From NCBI GenBank assembly GCA_012934845.2, contig WNNJ02001215.1:1-64000 (forward strand): DNA of 64,000 bases, given 5' to 3'. Of this stretch, positions 20,040 to 31,599 are shown piece after piece. Both the position numbers and the translations under genes were made by a program. Position 1 is the stretch's first letter, and the number at the start of each line of letters is the position of its first letter. This DNA comes from Pomphorhynchus laevis. Lineage: Eukaryota; Acanthocephala; Palaeacanthocephala; Echinorhynchida; Pomphorhynchidae. The notes beneath the pieces were generated by a model, which was given only the letters and a program-made list of their open reading frames with translations, did not search any database and had not been told where the DNA came from.

Positions 20040-21400
20040 TGTTGCACGTGTGGACCTCTTAGTTATTCTTTATATAAGTCACAAATGCGTATTTGTTGGC
20101 TCAATTTGCGTTCCTCTCCATGCAATTATAGGCCAGTCAATCTTAGAAAGATATCTTCCTAATGTGTGGAATCAGTCAATTGTTCTTGCCTACTTCAAGG
20201 GAAATCGCTCTTCCGTCGAAACTTATAGGTCTGTAAGCATTACTTGGATTTGCTGTAGAGTGTTGGTGAGATTTGTACATCTCCACATGGTTGAGTGTTT
20301 TAATGTAGAAAACGTTTTAGTCCCTAATCAGCACGGATTTCGAGAGGGTTTTTCAACTGTTTCAAATTTGCTTGATACTCATCTTGGTTGGACAACGAAT
20401 GAGGCATTCTCTACTTGTTGACTGGATTAGAGAATTTCTTCGGGATCGTTGCTTTCGAGTACTTGTCGATCGGTCATTGTCTGTGTCTAGAGAATGCCAT
20501 CTTGGAGTACATCAAGGTTCAGTTTTGGGTACGTTTTTATTCAGCATTTATGTTGATGATTTGCCTGGGTGCATTCGCTCTCGATCATGTTTGTATGCAG
20601 ATGATATAAAAAATGATGGCCAATTCATTCATATGAGAATGTTGATAATTTACAAACTGACATAGATAATGTGGAGTCGTGGGCGCCGTCTAACAAGCTT
20701 GTGATAAATGTTTCGAAATGCAAACACATGTGTATTATTGGTAATGCTCGCAAACAACTAACATATTTTGCTACGAATATAAGGGTTGTCTTGTTGAAAG
20801 TGTCGATAGTTACAAAAATTTAGGAGTATGGGTAACCTCTAATGTAGCAACCAAAAAGCACACTGAGCAAGCTTGTGCCAACTCCAATAAAATGATAGGT
20901 ATGATTCGACGCGCGTTTGTTGGCGCTGATTCGACCGCTCTTCGGCCTGTGATTTTAGCACATGTATTGTGTAGACTTTTATATGCAGCTCCGGTTGTAT
21001 CCGACGTACTGTGCATGAACATAAGAAATCAGTGAGGGTACATCGCAGGGCAACAAAACTAGCACCAACGTTTGCGTTGATGCCTTATGAAGACACTGAT
21101 ATCACTAGGACTTGAGACCGTCACATGGACCAGTCAGTACATGGATATTGGCCTGGTTTGGCATTTATTCCAAATTCCCTATCACCCTCTTCGGAGTATG
21201 GCTCAATTACGTGGTTCAAATGTTCTTCAAGGTCATTCTTTGACTATTCAATAAAGCAGGGTTCAGAAATTAAGCACGATGCAATTATATAAAATTGTTG
21301 AGCTTTGGAACATCCTTGATGCAAACACCGTTAAATGCAGTTCACTTAGTACTTTTAAAAGAAGAGTACGAATGGATCAGGCAATGCTTCATATTAATAA
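20040..21400 (+). mobile_element. LINE-C-like CR1 LINE, decayed reverse transcriptase
   Basis: Frames give NQSIVLAYFKGNRSSVETYR, PNQHGFREGFST, REFLRDRCFRVLVD, GSVLG and CLYADDIK (YADD), then NKLVINVSKCKHM. These are RT landmarks most like LINE-C. Numerous frameshifts; no endonuclease. The 3' end reaches an ATT-rich run near 21392-21410, where it meets a LINE-A copy tail to tail. Confidence 0.75.
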
Positions 21401-21418
21401 TAATACAATAATTTATTT

Positions 21419-23437
21419 AACATGGCAAATGCGTGCAAAATGCACGCTTACATGACCACTAACAAACAAAAAAAGAACATCAAAGATCACAGGTAATTAG
21501 TTAATTGTTGAAAAAGAATTGGATTTGGCGTTTGAAGTACGGCATATATGTTGATTGGCGGATATGAATAGGCAGTTGATTCCACAAGAGAGGAGCAGCC
21601 ACAACGAAGGAGCGGAAGCCAAAAGAGGTAGAGTAGATTGGGACATGTAAAAGAAGGGAATTACGGGAACGCAGAGCACAATACACAGTACGAGAATTGT
21701 CGAGAAAAGGAAGGTTGAGAAATGAAGGGGTATGAGAAGTTATAAGGCGAAAAGCAATGATAAGAAGACGAATTTGAACACGACAATAAATGGTAGGCCA
21801 ATCAAGAGAAACAAGATAGTGGGATGTATGATCAAAACGACGAAGACGGAGGAGAACTTGGACGGCAGCGTTGATGATGCGTTGTAAAGGAAGAAGAGTG
21901 GATTTAGGTGAGTTGGAAAATAGACTAAGACAGTAATCAAGTCTTGAGAAAAGAAGAGAAGATATGAGAGTCATACAAGAAGGGAAATCGATCAATCTAC
22001 GAACTTGACGGAGGTTGCGGAATATCAAGGTAGATGAGCGTACTTTATCTCTAACGAAAGGTTTAAGTGAAAGTCGGTTGTCGAAATGGAAGCCTAGGAA
22101 AACGAGATTATCAACGTTTGGAAGAATTGTAGAATTTAATGATACGGAGGGAGGTTCGAAGCCGAGGCGTCGAGGTAGGATCCACATAATTTTAGATTTA
22201 TTAGGATTCAGAGAAAGACGAAGGGAATAAAGATAATTGGAAATTGAGACAAGACAGTCCGAAGCGGAAACACTAAGATCGTGAATACGATAAACAGGTG
22301 CATGAGCATAGATGATAATGTCATCTGCATATTGCATAACATGGAAGTTAAATTTATGAGAAATCGAAGACAAGCCACCGAGAAGAAGAGAGAAAAGCAT
22401 AGGGCCTAATACGGAGCCTTGTGGAACACCGGTCGGGATGGATGAAGGATGGGAGAGAGAAGAGTTAGAATAGACGCGAAATGTACGGTTTGACAGATAT
22501 GAAGAAAACCATGATGCAGTGGGTAAAGAGAAGCCATAATCATGACGAAGGCGATGTAGAAGAATCGAGTGATCGACGATGTCAAAAGCAGACGATAGAT
22601 CAAGAGAAACTATGACACTACATAATTTATGATCGCGCGAGATGAGTAAGTCATTATAAACTTTAAGACAGGCAATTTCAGTAGAGTGATTAGAGCGAAA
22701 AGCGGCTTGGAAGGGAGGAAACAAGTTGGAGGAAAAGATATATGTATTAACTTGCTTGAGAACGAGACGCTCAAGGAGTTTAGAGAGGGTTGGGAGAAGT
22801 GATATGGGACGGTACGAAGATGGTAGTGAGGAGTCGAGAGATTGCTTTTTGATGAGAGGACGAACAGTGGCGCATTTCCAGATGGAAGGAAATGTACGAC
22901 TACGGATGGACGAGTTGAACAATGTGGTTAGGAAGGGTGAGATAGATGAGCAGATATTTTTAAGCAAGTGAGTTGGAATTGGGTCAGAAGGAGAGGTTTT
23001 ATTAGGTAATGACAGCAGAACCGAAGAAACTTCATCAGACGAAACGGGAAGAAGGTGGAATAGTTCTGGGAGGGAAGTATCTAAAGAGAAGAGTGGGTAC
23101 AAGGGGGCTACGGGTAGTAGGGAAAGTAAATTAGATAGCTTAGTTTGTAGAGAAGAAGAAAAATCATCAGGATTTATATTATAAGTAGATGATCGTGAAA
23201 GAATTGAGTTTAAGATTTTCCAATGAGATTTAGAGTTGGAAGATGACTCGAGTTGATTTCGCCAAAAGATAGTACGTTTAGTACGTATAAGAATATGATG
23301 TGAACGGTGTAGAGAAAAGTAGGAATCACGAAGATTTGGAGGGAGTGAGTTGGGAGAACGTTTAAGAAAACGATTATACACACGAAAAGAGTGACGGAGT
23401 CGGGTGACAGCGGTGGGATTGCCGTCAATGATATTGC
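21419..23437 (-). mobile_element. LINE-A copy with a long intact reverse-transcriptase frame
   Basis: 5'-truncated copy that begins just before the RT and runs to the 3' hairpin (about 21429-21446) and A/T tail. The frame 21501-23381 is open for 626 residues. It represents the 'a' subgroup (with 53.2-56.5 kb); copies at 11, 25, 27-30 and 42 kb form a second subgroup, judged from protein similarity. The young look suggests recent activity of the family. Confidence 0.85.
21501..23381 (-). CDS. LINE-A ORF2 C-terminal part: reverse transcriptase
   Basis: 626 residues, missing the endonuclease. Landmarks in order: SSYRPISLLPTLSKLLERLV, FRSNHSTEIAC, SLDLSSAFDIVDHSILL, SIPTGVPQGSVLGP and MQYADDIIIYAH (YADD). 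These are followed by LGFHFDNRLSLKPFV and, near the C-terminus, APLLWNQLPIHIRQ. CR1/L2-type. The start is only the first Met after 5' truncation, not a natural start. Confidence 0.85.
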   Translation of the reverse strand: MYNRFLKRSPNSLPPNLRDSYFSLHRSHHILIRTKRTIFWRNQLESSSNSKSHWKILNSILSRSSTYNINPDDFSSSLQTKLSNLLSLLPVAPLYPLFSLDTSLPELFHLLPVSSDEVSSVLLSLPNKTSPSDPIPTHLLKNICSSISPFLTTLFNSSIRSRTFPSIWKCATVRPLIKKQSLDSSLPSSYRPISLLPTLSKLLERLVLKQVNTYIFSSNLFPPFQAAFRSNHSTEIACLKVYNDLLISRDHKLCSVIVSLDLSSAFDIVDHSILLHRLRHDYGFSLPTASWFSSYLSNRTFRVYSNSSLSHPSSIPTGVPQGSVLGPMLFSLLLGGLSSISHKFNFHVMQYADDIIIYAHAPVYRIHDLSVSASDCLVSISNYLYSLRLSLNPNKSKIMWILPRRLGFEPPSVSLNSTILPNVDNLVFLGFHFDNRLSLKPFVRDKVRSSTLIFRNLRQVRRLIDFPSCMTLISSLLFSRLDYCLSLFSNSPKSTLLPLQRIINAAVQVLLRLRRFDHTSHYLVSLDWPTIYCRVQIRLLIIAFRLITSHTPSFLNLPFLDNSRTVYCALRSRNSLLLHVPIYSTSFGFRSFVVAAPLLWNQLPIHIRQSTYMPYFKRQIQFFFNN

Positions 23438-24279
23438 ATTTCTTTATTTTTATAACTTAACTTATTTACGAACTTATTGTGAGCCAGCTATTTGAGCTAA
23501 TGCTCGTATGTTGTTGAATGTATAATAATAAAACACGTCCCATACCAAGTTATTTATTACTCTTCGGGTATTCAGAAGAGATTAATTAGTATCCTGGGAA
23601 TTAGATACTAATTACTACTTGTCAGTGTATAACTAGTGAAATGCTTTATTTGATTATTTTTTACGAATTTTTGATAAAAAAAACTCGTATAATCTTCAGA
23701 AAAAGTTATCTAAAACAAAATTGAAAATAACAAATAGTCAGTTAAGAGCGGTTAATAGTCAGTTTATCCTACGTTGCTAAGCTCGTGAGTGATTATGTCA
23801 CTATCGTGAGTAATTTACTTTTTAAAAGTGAAATAAATTTAGGAGAGGAGTGAGAATCCCTCACGGACTTAGCAACACCGGGTATACTATTGGTTGACTA
23901 ACAATTTGTTGCTTTTGATTTCGTTTTTATTTGTTTTAGATTACATTTCCTGAAGATGTTTTAAATTGTATCGAAAATTCGTAATAAGCATTCAATAAAA
24001 CATTCAATAGTTGTACACCGACATGGATGCCAGAAGTAGTGTTTTTAGATCTTTTTTATTTAAGCGATTAAATATGGCGTGGTATTTTAGATTAGTAAAT
24101 AAGGTAGCTATATAAGATTTAAATGAGTAATAGTTTGTGTAAATAAATAAGTTTTAGTTACAGTGGCCTATGCGATCAAATGTTTGCTTGCAGGTCAATC
24201 AATAATTATACAAAAAATACAGTTAATTAAGTTTAAACAAAAGAAAATCAGTTGGTAGTGGAAATTATGAATTCAAGAA
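23438..24279. other. Unassigned AT-rich stretch with a possible PLE terminus
   Basis: No coding frame. At 23950-23975 the plus strand has CTGAAGATG and then TATCGAAAATTCG, resembling the CTGAWGA...CGAAAATTCG pattern at 191-224, so this may be a PLE end. Its internal hairpin is poor. The rest is unassigned. Confidence 0.35.
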
Positions 24280-24930
24280 AACGCTTGAAAGATGTGATAG
24301 AAGTAGATGTACAAATGTAGGGTTGTAAAGATTTTCAGATAAAAAGTGTGACAAATTAGTAAGATCGATGATTAAAGTTTGTAGAATATTTTGGGATAGA
24401 AGAAGAGATTTACAGAAGCATAAAGAAAAAGAAGTTGGTCGGAAAAAAGGTCAAGGGAAGAAATATGTATATAAGCCGAGTTAATTTTGCTGAAACTAAA
24501 GGCGAAACAAAGTAAGTGGAAATAAATGTCTTGAGATATATTGAGATAATGAAGTTTAAATAAGTGGATGAAAATATATTCAAAACGGCGAAGACAAAAA
24601 ATAAAAAGGATCGTAGTGTTTAAGATACGTTGGAGAGAGAAAGTGGTGGTTTTGGAGGAGGTATCGAAGATGCCGAGACTGTAGACAATGTTAGGGAAAA
24701 GTAGGGAGAAGATATAAGTAAAACATGTTTGGAAATCTATTTTTACGAATGCGTTGAAGGTCGACGAGGAGAATGTTGGAAGAGCGAGCTTTATAACAAG
24801 CAAAAGGAGTAAGAGAGACTATTATTAAAATAAAGTGAGGAAAGTTAAGATGATTAGCTACGATAATATGTTTCGAGTTGAGAAAACGGGGAATTGATTC
24901 GAATAGTTTTGTAAAGGTGCGATCCATAGA
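24280..24930 (-). mobile_element. LINE-A, old decayed fragment
   Basis: The minus-strand frame 24803-24372 keeps landmarks of the LINE-A RT C-terminal region (SLLFPNIVYSLGIF for LLFSRLDYCLSLF; SLQRILNTTILFIFCLRRFE for LQRIINAAVQVLLRLRRFD). The sequence is AT-shifted and lacks the 3' hairpin. Much older than its neighbours. Confidence 0.65.
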
Positions 24931-24949
24931 ATACTATTTTTTATCCTTT

Positions 24950-25993
24950 TTTTATGGGAGGTGCGATCCACCCATACCTATTTTTTGCGGGGTCCCACAA
25001 AATTCAGTCCTAGGTCGTCTGCTTTTCTCTCTTCTGCTTGGCGATCGCTCTCCGTTTATCAAACCTTTCTCCTTTAACGTCATGCAATACGCCGATGACA
25101 TCTTCATCTATGCTCATGCACCCGTACATCGCATACACGATATCGGCATTTCTGCCTCCAACTGTCTTTCTACTATCTACGAACGTCTCTCCAATCTCCA
25201 TCTCGTTCTAAACCCTGACAAGTTCATAATAATGTGGATCCTCCCGCGTAAACCAAACATATCTCATCACACTGTATCTTTTGCCTCATCAATCATCCCC
25301 ATAGTACATAATCTTACTTTTTTATGCTTCCATTTTTATGATCACATTTCCCTTAAACCCTTCGTCCTTGACAAAGTCCGCTCGTCTAACTTAATTATCC
25401 GTGACATCCGCCGTATCCGCCCCCTTATCGACTTCCGTTCTTGTATGTCTCTTCTTTCATCGTTTCTTTTCCCTAGAATGGATTACTGCCTTAGCCTTTT
25501 CGCCAATTCTCCAAAACACATAATCTCACCCTACAACGAATAATCAACTCCGCCGTTCGAATGCTCTTTCGTCTCCGTCGCTTCAACCACACATCCACAT
25601 ATCTTGCCCAACTCTCCTGTCCCACCATCCACATCCGCATCAAACTCCGCCTTCTCGTAACTTTTCGTCTCATCGCTGTCGGCTCCCCATCGTTCATCAA
25701 CCTTCCTTTCTTAGACGACACTCACCCCACCTCGCTATCGCTGCGTTCTCGTCATACTCTCTTACTCCACGTTCCCAATTACTCCAACAACTATGGTATC
25801 CGATTCTTCCTCGTCGCCACCTCACTCGCCTGGAATCAACTCTCTCTTGACGTCCGCCGCGCTCCCTCGTTTATCACATTCAAACATCTCCTCCGTTCAC
25901 ACCTTCTCGACCCATGATTTACATTTCTGTTCTGTTGTTATCATGTAAGCGTGCGCTGGCACGCATTTGCCACGTTAAAATAAATGTTTTTTT
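24950..25993 (+). mobile_element. LINE-A copy, 5'-truncated
   Basis: It starts around SSPIPIF(C)GVP, passes MQYADDIFIYAHAPVH (YADD) and ISASNCLSTIYERL, and continues to the C-terminus, the 3' hairpin near 25949-25965 and the tail. The first frame (24878-25543) stops at HIISPYNE and the rest lies in another frame. From 25150 on it is almost identical to 11290-12125, including that stop. Confidence 0.8.
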
Positions 25994-26167
25994 TTATATA
26001 AATTTAAAATTTTCTGTATTTAGGAATATGTGAGGGGAAGTAAGATATTATGGAATTTTGCAAAGACAATTCGTTGAGCCGACATACAGGTTAGCGATGC
26101 AATCAATGTTCGCATGGCCATACACAAGAATATTATTAGCATACGGCATTATAGAGAATGGAGCTGA

Positions 26168-26306
26168 ATCAAAAAAGGGGAAAATTTTATGATATTTCGC
26201 TAACCTCTGTTAGCATCTTTAGCAAATTACAATGTAATTGTAATTTTCTGAAGATGCTAACAGAGAGGTTAGCGAAATATCAAATAAAATTCCACCCTTT
26301 TTTGAT
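26168..26306. repeat. Near-perfect inverted repeat with hammerhead-like half module
   Basis: The arms (about 26168-26232 and 26236-26306) are near reverse complements. The right arm reads CTGAAGA (26248-26254), T, GCTAAC (26256-26261), loop AGAGAG, GTTAGC (26268-26273), GAAA (26274-26277). It is probably two PLE ends in opposite orientation. The flanks 25994-26167 and 26307-26499 show nothing else I can assign. Confidence 0.6.
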
Positions 26307-26499
26307 CCAGCGCCAATAATTCTTTATCAATAATGAATCATTATCAACTATTTACAAATACTGTATTATGTAAAAATTATTGTTAGTGAGGCAGGATAAA
26401 TCATACAGTAGAAGAGTGAAAAGAAGTGTACCAAGTACGGGTCATTGGTAATTTAATGTGATCGTCAAGCTGAGATGAGTAGAAAATTGAAAATGAAAA

Positions 26500-26925
26500 A
26501 GGAAAGGTCCAAAATATATTAAAAAATTGTACTGCCATATAGGTGAAACTTTAATTAAACAATTCTACTCAATTTATAATAGAGTAGAATGGTTTGGTTT
26601 ACAATGTCAAAAGCAAAAGAAGATCGAGAGAAATGGCAACACTGCGAAGCTTTCTTGTCGTGGACAGAAGCAAATAATTAAAGCCATTTGACTGTCAGTT
26701 CCTGTAGAATGATGAGGATGAAAAGCAGACCTAAAATGATATTATAAATTAGATGAAATAAGACAATTGGATTTGTGTAGAACAAGTTTTTCACAAAGTT
26801 TGTAAATGGTTGAAAGGTTTGAAATAAGTTGATATGATGCAGGAAGTGAATGGTCTAACGTAATTTTTGAAAGAGGTTGGGTAATAGCAAATTTATATTG
26901 TGTTACAGATACGCTATATTTTTAA
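26500..26925 (-). mobile_element. LINE-A, very old fragment of the RT region
   Basis: The plus-strand text matches the antisense of the LINE-A RT (for example AATGTCAAAAGCA at about 26606 and GATATGATGCAGGAAGTGAA at 26832) in the same order as the well-kept copy at 22560-22870. Heavily mutated. Confidence 0.5.
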
Positions 26926-29900
26926 AAAGGATTTATTTTTACGTGGCAAATGCATGCCTGCGTATGCTTAAATGACCATGAACAAAAAACAAAAATCTAA
27001 ATCATGTGTCGAGAATGCTAGAACAGAGGCAGTATTTGAATGTGATAAAGGAGGAAGCGCGGCGGACTTGGAGAGGAAGCTGATTTCAGCTTCCTCGATG
27101 AAGGATCGGAGACCGTAGTTGTTGGACTAATTGGGAACGTGGAGTAAAAGGAAATGACGGGAACGCATCAATAGAGAAAGGTGAGGGTGGGGCGAGTGTC
27201 GTATAAGAAAGAGAGGTTGATGAACGATGGGGAACCGACAGCGATGATACGAAAATTCACGATAAGACGGAGTTGGATGTGGATGTGTGGACGAAGCGAC
27301 GGAGACGAAAGAGCACTCGAACGGCGGAGTTGATTATGCGTGTAGGGGTAGAATGATGGATTTTGGAGAATTGATGAAAATGCTTTGGCAGTAATCGATT
27401 TTAGGGAAGAGAAACGATGAAAGAAGATAATAAAAGAACAAAAGTCGATCAGGAGGCTGATACGTCGTCTATCACGGAGAATTAAGTTAGACGAGGGGAC
27501 CTTGTCGCGGACGAATGGGTTTAAGGGAAAGGTGATCATCAAAACGGATGTTTAAGAAAGTGAGATTGTGGGTTATGGAGATGATTGATGAGGCCAAAGA
27601 TACAGGGGGAGGAGATATGTTAGGGTTACCAGGGAGGATCCATATTATTTTGGACTTGTCGGGGTTTAGAACAAGATGAAGATGGAAGAGTCGTTTGTAG
27701 ATAGAAGAAAGACAGTTGGAGCAAGAAATTCTGATATCATGTATGCGATGAGTGGGTGTATGAACATAGATTATGATGTCATCTGCGTATTACATGACAT
27801 TAAAGGAGTAAGGTTTTGTAAACGGAGAGATATAATCAAGCAGAAGAGAGAAAAGCAGGAGACCTAAGACTAAACCCTGTGGGACCTCGTAGAAAATAGG
27901 AATGGGAGAGGAGGATGAATTAGAACAGACGCTAAAAGCACGGTCTGATAGATATGAGGCAAACCACGCAATGGAAGAGGAAGAAAAGCCGTAATCATAA
28001 CGAAGACGAGAAAGAAGGATGGAGTAGTCGACGATGTTGAAGGCGGAGGAGAGGTCGAGGAAGATGCGAACACTATATAAAGCCTTGTAGCTAGAAATAA
28101 GTAGGTCGTTATAAACTTTCATGCAGGCGATTTCTGTGGAGTGATTAAAGCGGAAAGCGAATTGGAAAGGGGGTACATATTGGATGAAGAGAGATACACG
28201 GTAATCTGTATTAAGATGAGGCGTTCTAAGAGCTTAGAGAGAGTGGGGAGAAGTGAAATAGGATGATAGCTGGAAGGATGGGAGGGGCGAGCGATTGTTT
28301 TTTTAAGGTGGGGACGAACGATTACGGATTTCCAGTGTGAAGGAAATATACGACTGCAGATGAACTAGTTAAACAAGGTGGTGAGAAAATGGGATATAGA
28401 TGAGCATATGAATTTAAGTATAGAGGTAGACAGGGGATCGGAAGGTGATGTTTTGTTGGGCAATGACATGAGGACAAATGAGACTTCGGCAGCTGAGACC
28501 GGGAGAAGATGAAAGAGTTTAGGAGGGTGAGGCGAGGCGGGAAAGAGTCAGATGGGATATAGACGGGATGTGAGAGAGCAACGTGGATATTTTGATCTTA
28601 AGAAATGACGAATAATCTTGGAAATTGATGTTGCAAGACGAAGAGGAGTGAGAAAGGATTGAATTAAAAGTATGCCAAAGAGACTTAGACTTGATCGAGG
28701 CGGATTGTGAAGTTGCCAAGAACGAGTGAGGGATGGACGACAAAAACAGTTAGAGAGGATATCAGCGAGTTCGGTAAAAAATAAGTAGGTAAGAGCAGAT
28801 GAACCAAAACGGTATAATATGGCGAGATCCAGAGTGATCGGATTAGAAGAACGACAAATGAGCAATTCAAAATAGTAATGACTGAAAGGGGAGTGATTTA
28901 ACGAAAATACGCGGGATGACGGGCGAATGCGACAATGCCACAATGACTAGAGAATTTAGAAGGGAATGATCTGGGGGCGGGCGAATTCGACCAGTGAGTA
29001 ACCGGCAGAGGGCAGACGGCGAATGAATATGTCGTCGGAATCGGAGTGCAAGGATTCGGTGAGGCAGAAGAGATCGACAAGGTGCTTGGTGAATATGTTG
29101 AGGATGAGATCGGATTTATGGAGAATGGATCTAGTGTTGAGGAGGCCTAGGCGGAAACCGTGTGTGGTGGTGATAGGGGCTAGTAATGAAGACAGGGGAG
29201 ATGGAGTGCCATCGAATTTTTGGGCAAGTGTGGACAACTTGAAAATTTCTGTCGGTTTCGAATGGCGAGAGATGTTTCGCCGTTTTCCTCGCGACGGAGT
29301 TTTTCGATGCTGGCAGATGAGAGTTGATTTCGGAGGGGATGCGATCGTAGAAAATGCGAGTGGCTGAAAATGACATTAGTTTGAATCGTTGGGAGATGAC
29401 AGAAGACGCGTGAGAGCAATGCTTGAAAACAATTGCCAGGAGAAGCGGCTGGGAAGGATTAGATTGAGAGGATTTATTTAGACGGATGAATGCGACAGGA
29501 GACATGTTGTTGAAAAAGAATGGTTTATCCGCAGGAACAAGATACGAGAGGATGGATCTGAATGCGGAAACATCGTGGTCGAGACGTGCTTGTGGAGATA
29601 AGGTGGTGGAAGTAGTGATATCACGATAGGAGAGCTGGGAGTTGAGGATATCAAGGGAGTAGGTTTAACAGCGGAAGACAAAGAGGATTTGGATAATATA
29701 GAGGGTGGTGAGCGATGTGAGGAAAGGTTATGAGTGGAAGGATAGTGGAGGTTGGTGGATGTGATTTTGATTGCGGGATGTAGTTTATTGAGAAACGAGA
29801 CAGAAGGAAAGATACGGGGGTGTCGGGAAGTGAAGGCATGGGATTAGAAGTGTATGTGGTAACAGGATCAGTGGGTTGACAAAGGATATCAGAAACGACT

Positions 29901-30250
29901 GGGGTGGTTTGAGTGGACACGTTAGGGGTTGATATGTTCTTATGAGAGAGGTTGCGTATGAGTTTTTTGGCACAAAAGCCACATAGGAAGTCTTCTTTAG
30001 ACTTACTTACTGCTGTCGCATGCGATTGTAGTCCATACGCTGCAGTCGTGTGTCGAGCACTGTACTTGTAGTTAAGCACAGTTAGTGTCAGTCGTAGATG
30101 TCTTCTTACGTCATCCCATCGACGTCCTTGTGTGTCAAAACTGTTAAATTTGCTGATTTGATCTGGAACTAGATTGATTGTGTGTTAAGCTTGTATGTAT
30201 ATTAGATTGTAAGTAGTTATTGTTATCAAGATAGTTCAATTTAGTTTAAT
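26926..30250 (-). mobile_element. LINE-A, full-length but decayed copy
   Basis: About 3.3 kb. From the 5' end (minus strand): a 5' motif with GTAAGTAGTTATTGTTATC (plus sense, 30210-30228), then ORF1 with a PHD-like half finger (DFLCGFCAKKLIRN, about 29990-29950) and the conserved RLNKSSQSNPSQP region (about 29480). The endonuclease follows (GFRLGLLNTRSILHKSDLI near 29145), then the RT (AFNIVDYSILLSRLRYDYGF near 28030) and the C-terminal region to 27168. The 3' hairpin lies near 26951-26967. Many frameshifts and stops. It is the only LINE-A copy here with all parts, so it defines the family's layout. Confidence 0.75.
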
Positions 30251-30449
30251 GTGTTGAACAACTGAGCTCTATAGTTGCGTTTAATTAAATATGATCTGAA
30301 AGGCAAAATACAGTTTGACATATTGGAAATTTCAGTATTGTACAAAAGTGATACTTCGTTGGTAGAGAATCATAAAATAATAGTAGTATATAGCACGTAA
30401 AGTTGTAATTTATGCAAATGAGGAAGTGATAAACTTTTATAGGGGACAA

Positions 30450-31090
30450 TGAGCGAGGAAGATTGAAAGTAAGCGTAACAAGGAAGTGATCAGAATGAAC
30501 AGGATCATAAAATCAGCATTCCTGATCACGTACCACTGTGATCAGGAATAGCTATAAAATCAATAGTACTACCTAGATTTTACATTATCTAAGTTTGAGA
30601 GACAGTCAAATGGAATATTAATGCAACCCAAGAACAATTGTTGGGAATAAAGTAGAAAATGAGAAAGTAGATCAGCAAGTTCTACAAGAAACAAAGTGGA
30701 AGGTGGAGATGAGCTAGGGCTATATACAATTGCTAACTTGAGAACTATGGATGTAGAAAACATTTGACAGAAAAGTAATTCAAAAGGAGCTGGAGAGGAC
30801 GGAATATCTATGAATTAAAGATATATAGATAATCGAGTAAAATCAACAACACAACAATAATTAGTTTTTAAAGGCAATGATTCGGAACGTTGATAAAGTG
30901 CACAGTCAAAAACAGAATAGTTGAGTAATCAAATGTACTCTATAGAAAGGTCATCGAAGTCAGTATGTCATGATTCAATAAGACAGATACAGTCAAGAAA
31001 GTGTTAGACGAATACATCCACAAATATATCTGACTAGTGTAGAATCGACTGAACATTAAAATGGCGAACACGGAAAGTAAAACATCACTT
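30450..31090 (-). mobile_element. LINE-A, old endonuclease-region fragment
   Basis: The minus strand (30763-30569) reads LKLAIVYSPSSSPPSTLF and LVELADLLSHFLL, matching the LINE-A endonuclease LELVIVYRPGSVAPSRIFF and NDLADLMSH. No RT or tail. Confidence 0.6.
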
Positions 31091-31219
31091 CTGAGCTACA
31101 TTTAAAAGTTTGGATGCGACAGTGGTCGCCACCAAATTTTCTTCAAACCAATAACCCACAAATAACCGTTGGATTTCAAATCTACTGATCATTCACGATA
31201 CATGGGCTAAGATTACTAA

Positions 31220-31580
31220 TATGGTTATCAGTGTTGACGTTGTTTTTTATTTTTTACAAACCATTCAATCGTGTTCATAATGGCATTCTTATTTCCAAAA
31301 AGTGAGTCATATATATAAACAGTATTATCATCGACTCGGGGCATAACTTTTATTTTTTACGGACTTAGGTATTGTGAATAGGGTCTTCTTAAACGAATAT
31401 CCACTTCATCTCAGTGTGTCACAATGATATGTAGTTGCCTCGATACTATTTCGTTTGTATAAATGACTTGCTAAATGTGTTAACCTTTAGTATCTTTACT
31501 TTATGCAAACAATCTAAAAATCTGTTGAGCAGTAACATCTAAAATTGAGCTACTTCAATCCAGTATTAACAATGTTGTGT
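31220..31580 (+). mobile_element. Very old CR1-type LINE RT scrap
   Basis: Broken plus-strand frames give FNRVHNGILISK (for AFDRVxHxxLL), CINDLLNV-like text and YANNLKI followed by SKIELLQSSINNVV (for YADDLKI...LQxDLN). Order and spacing fit a CR1 RT. Low sequence retention; tentative. Confidence 0.4.
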
Positions 31581-31599
31581 ATTTAATAGTTTTATTTAA

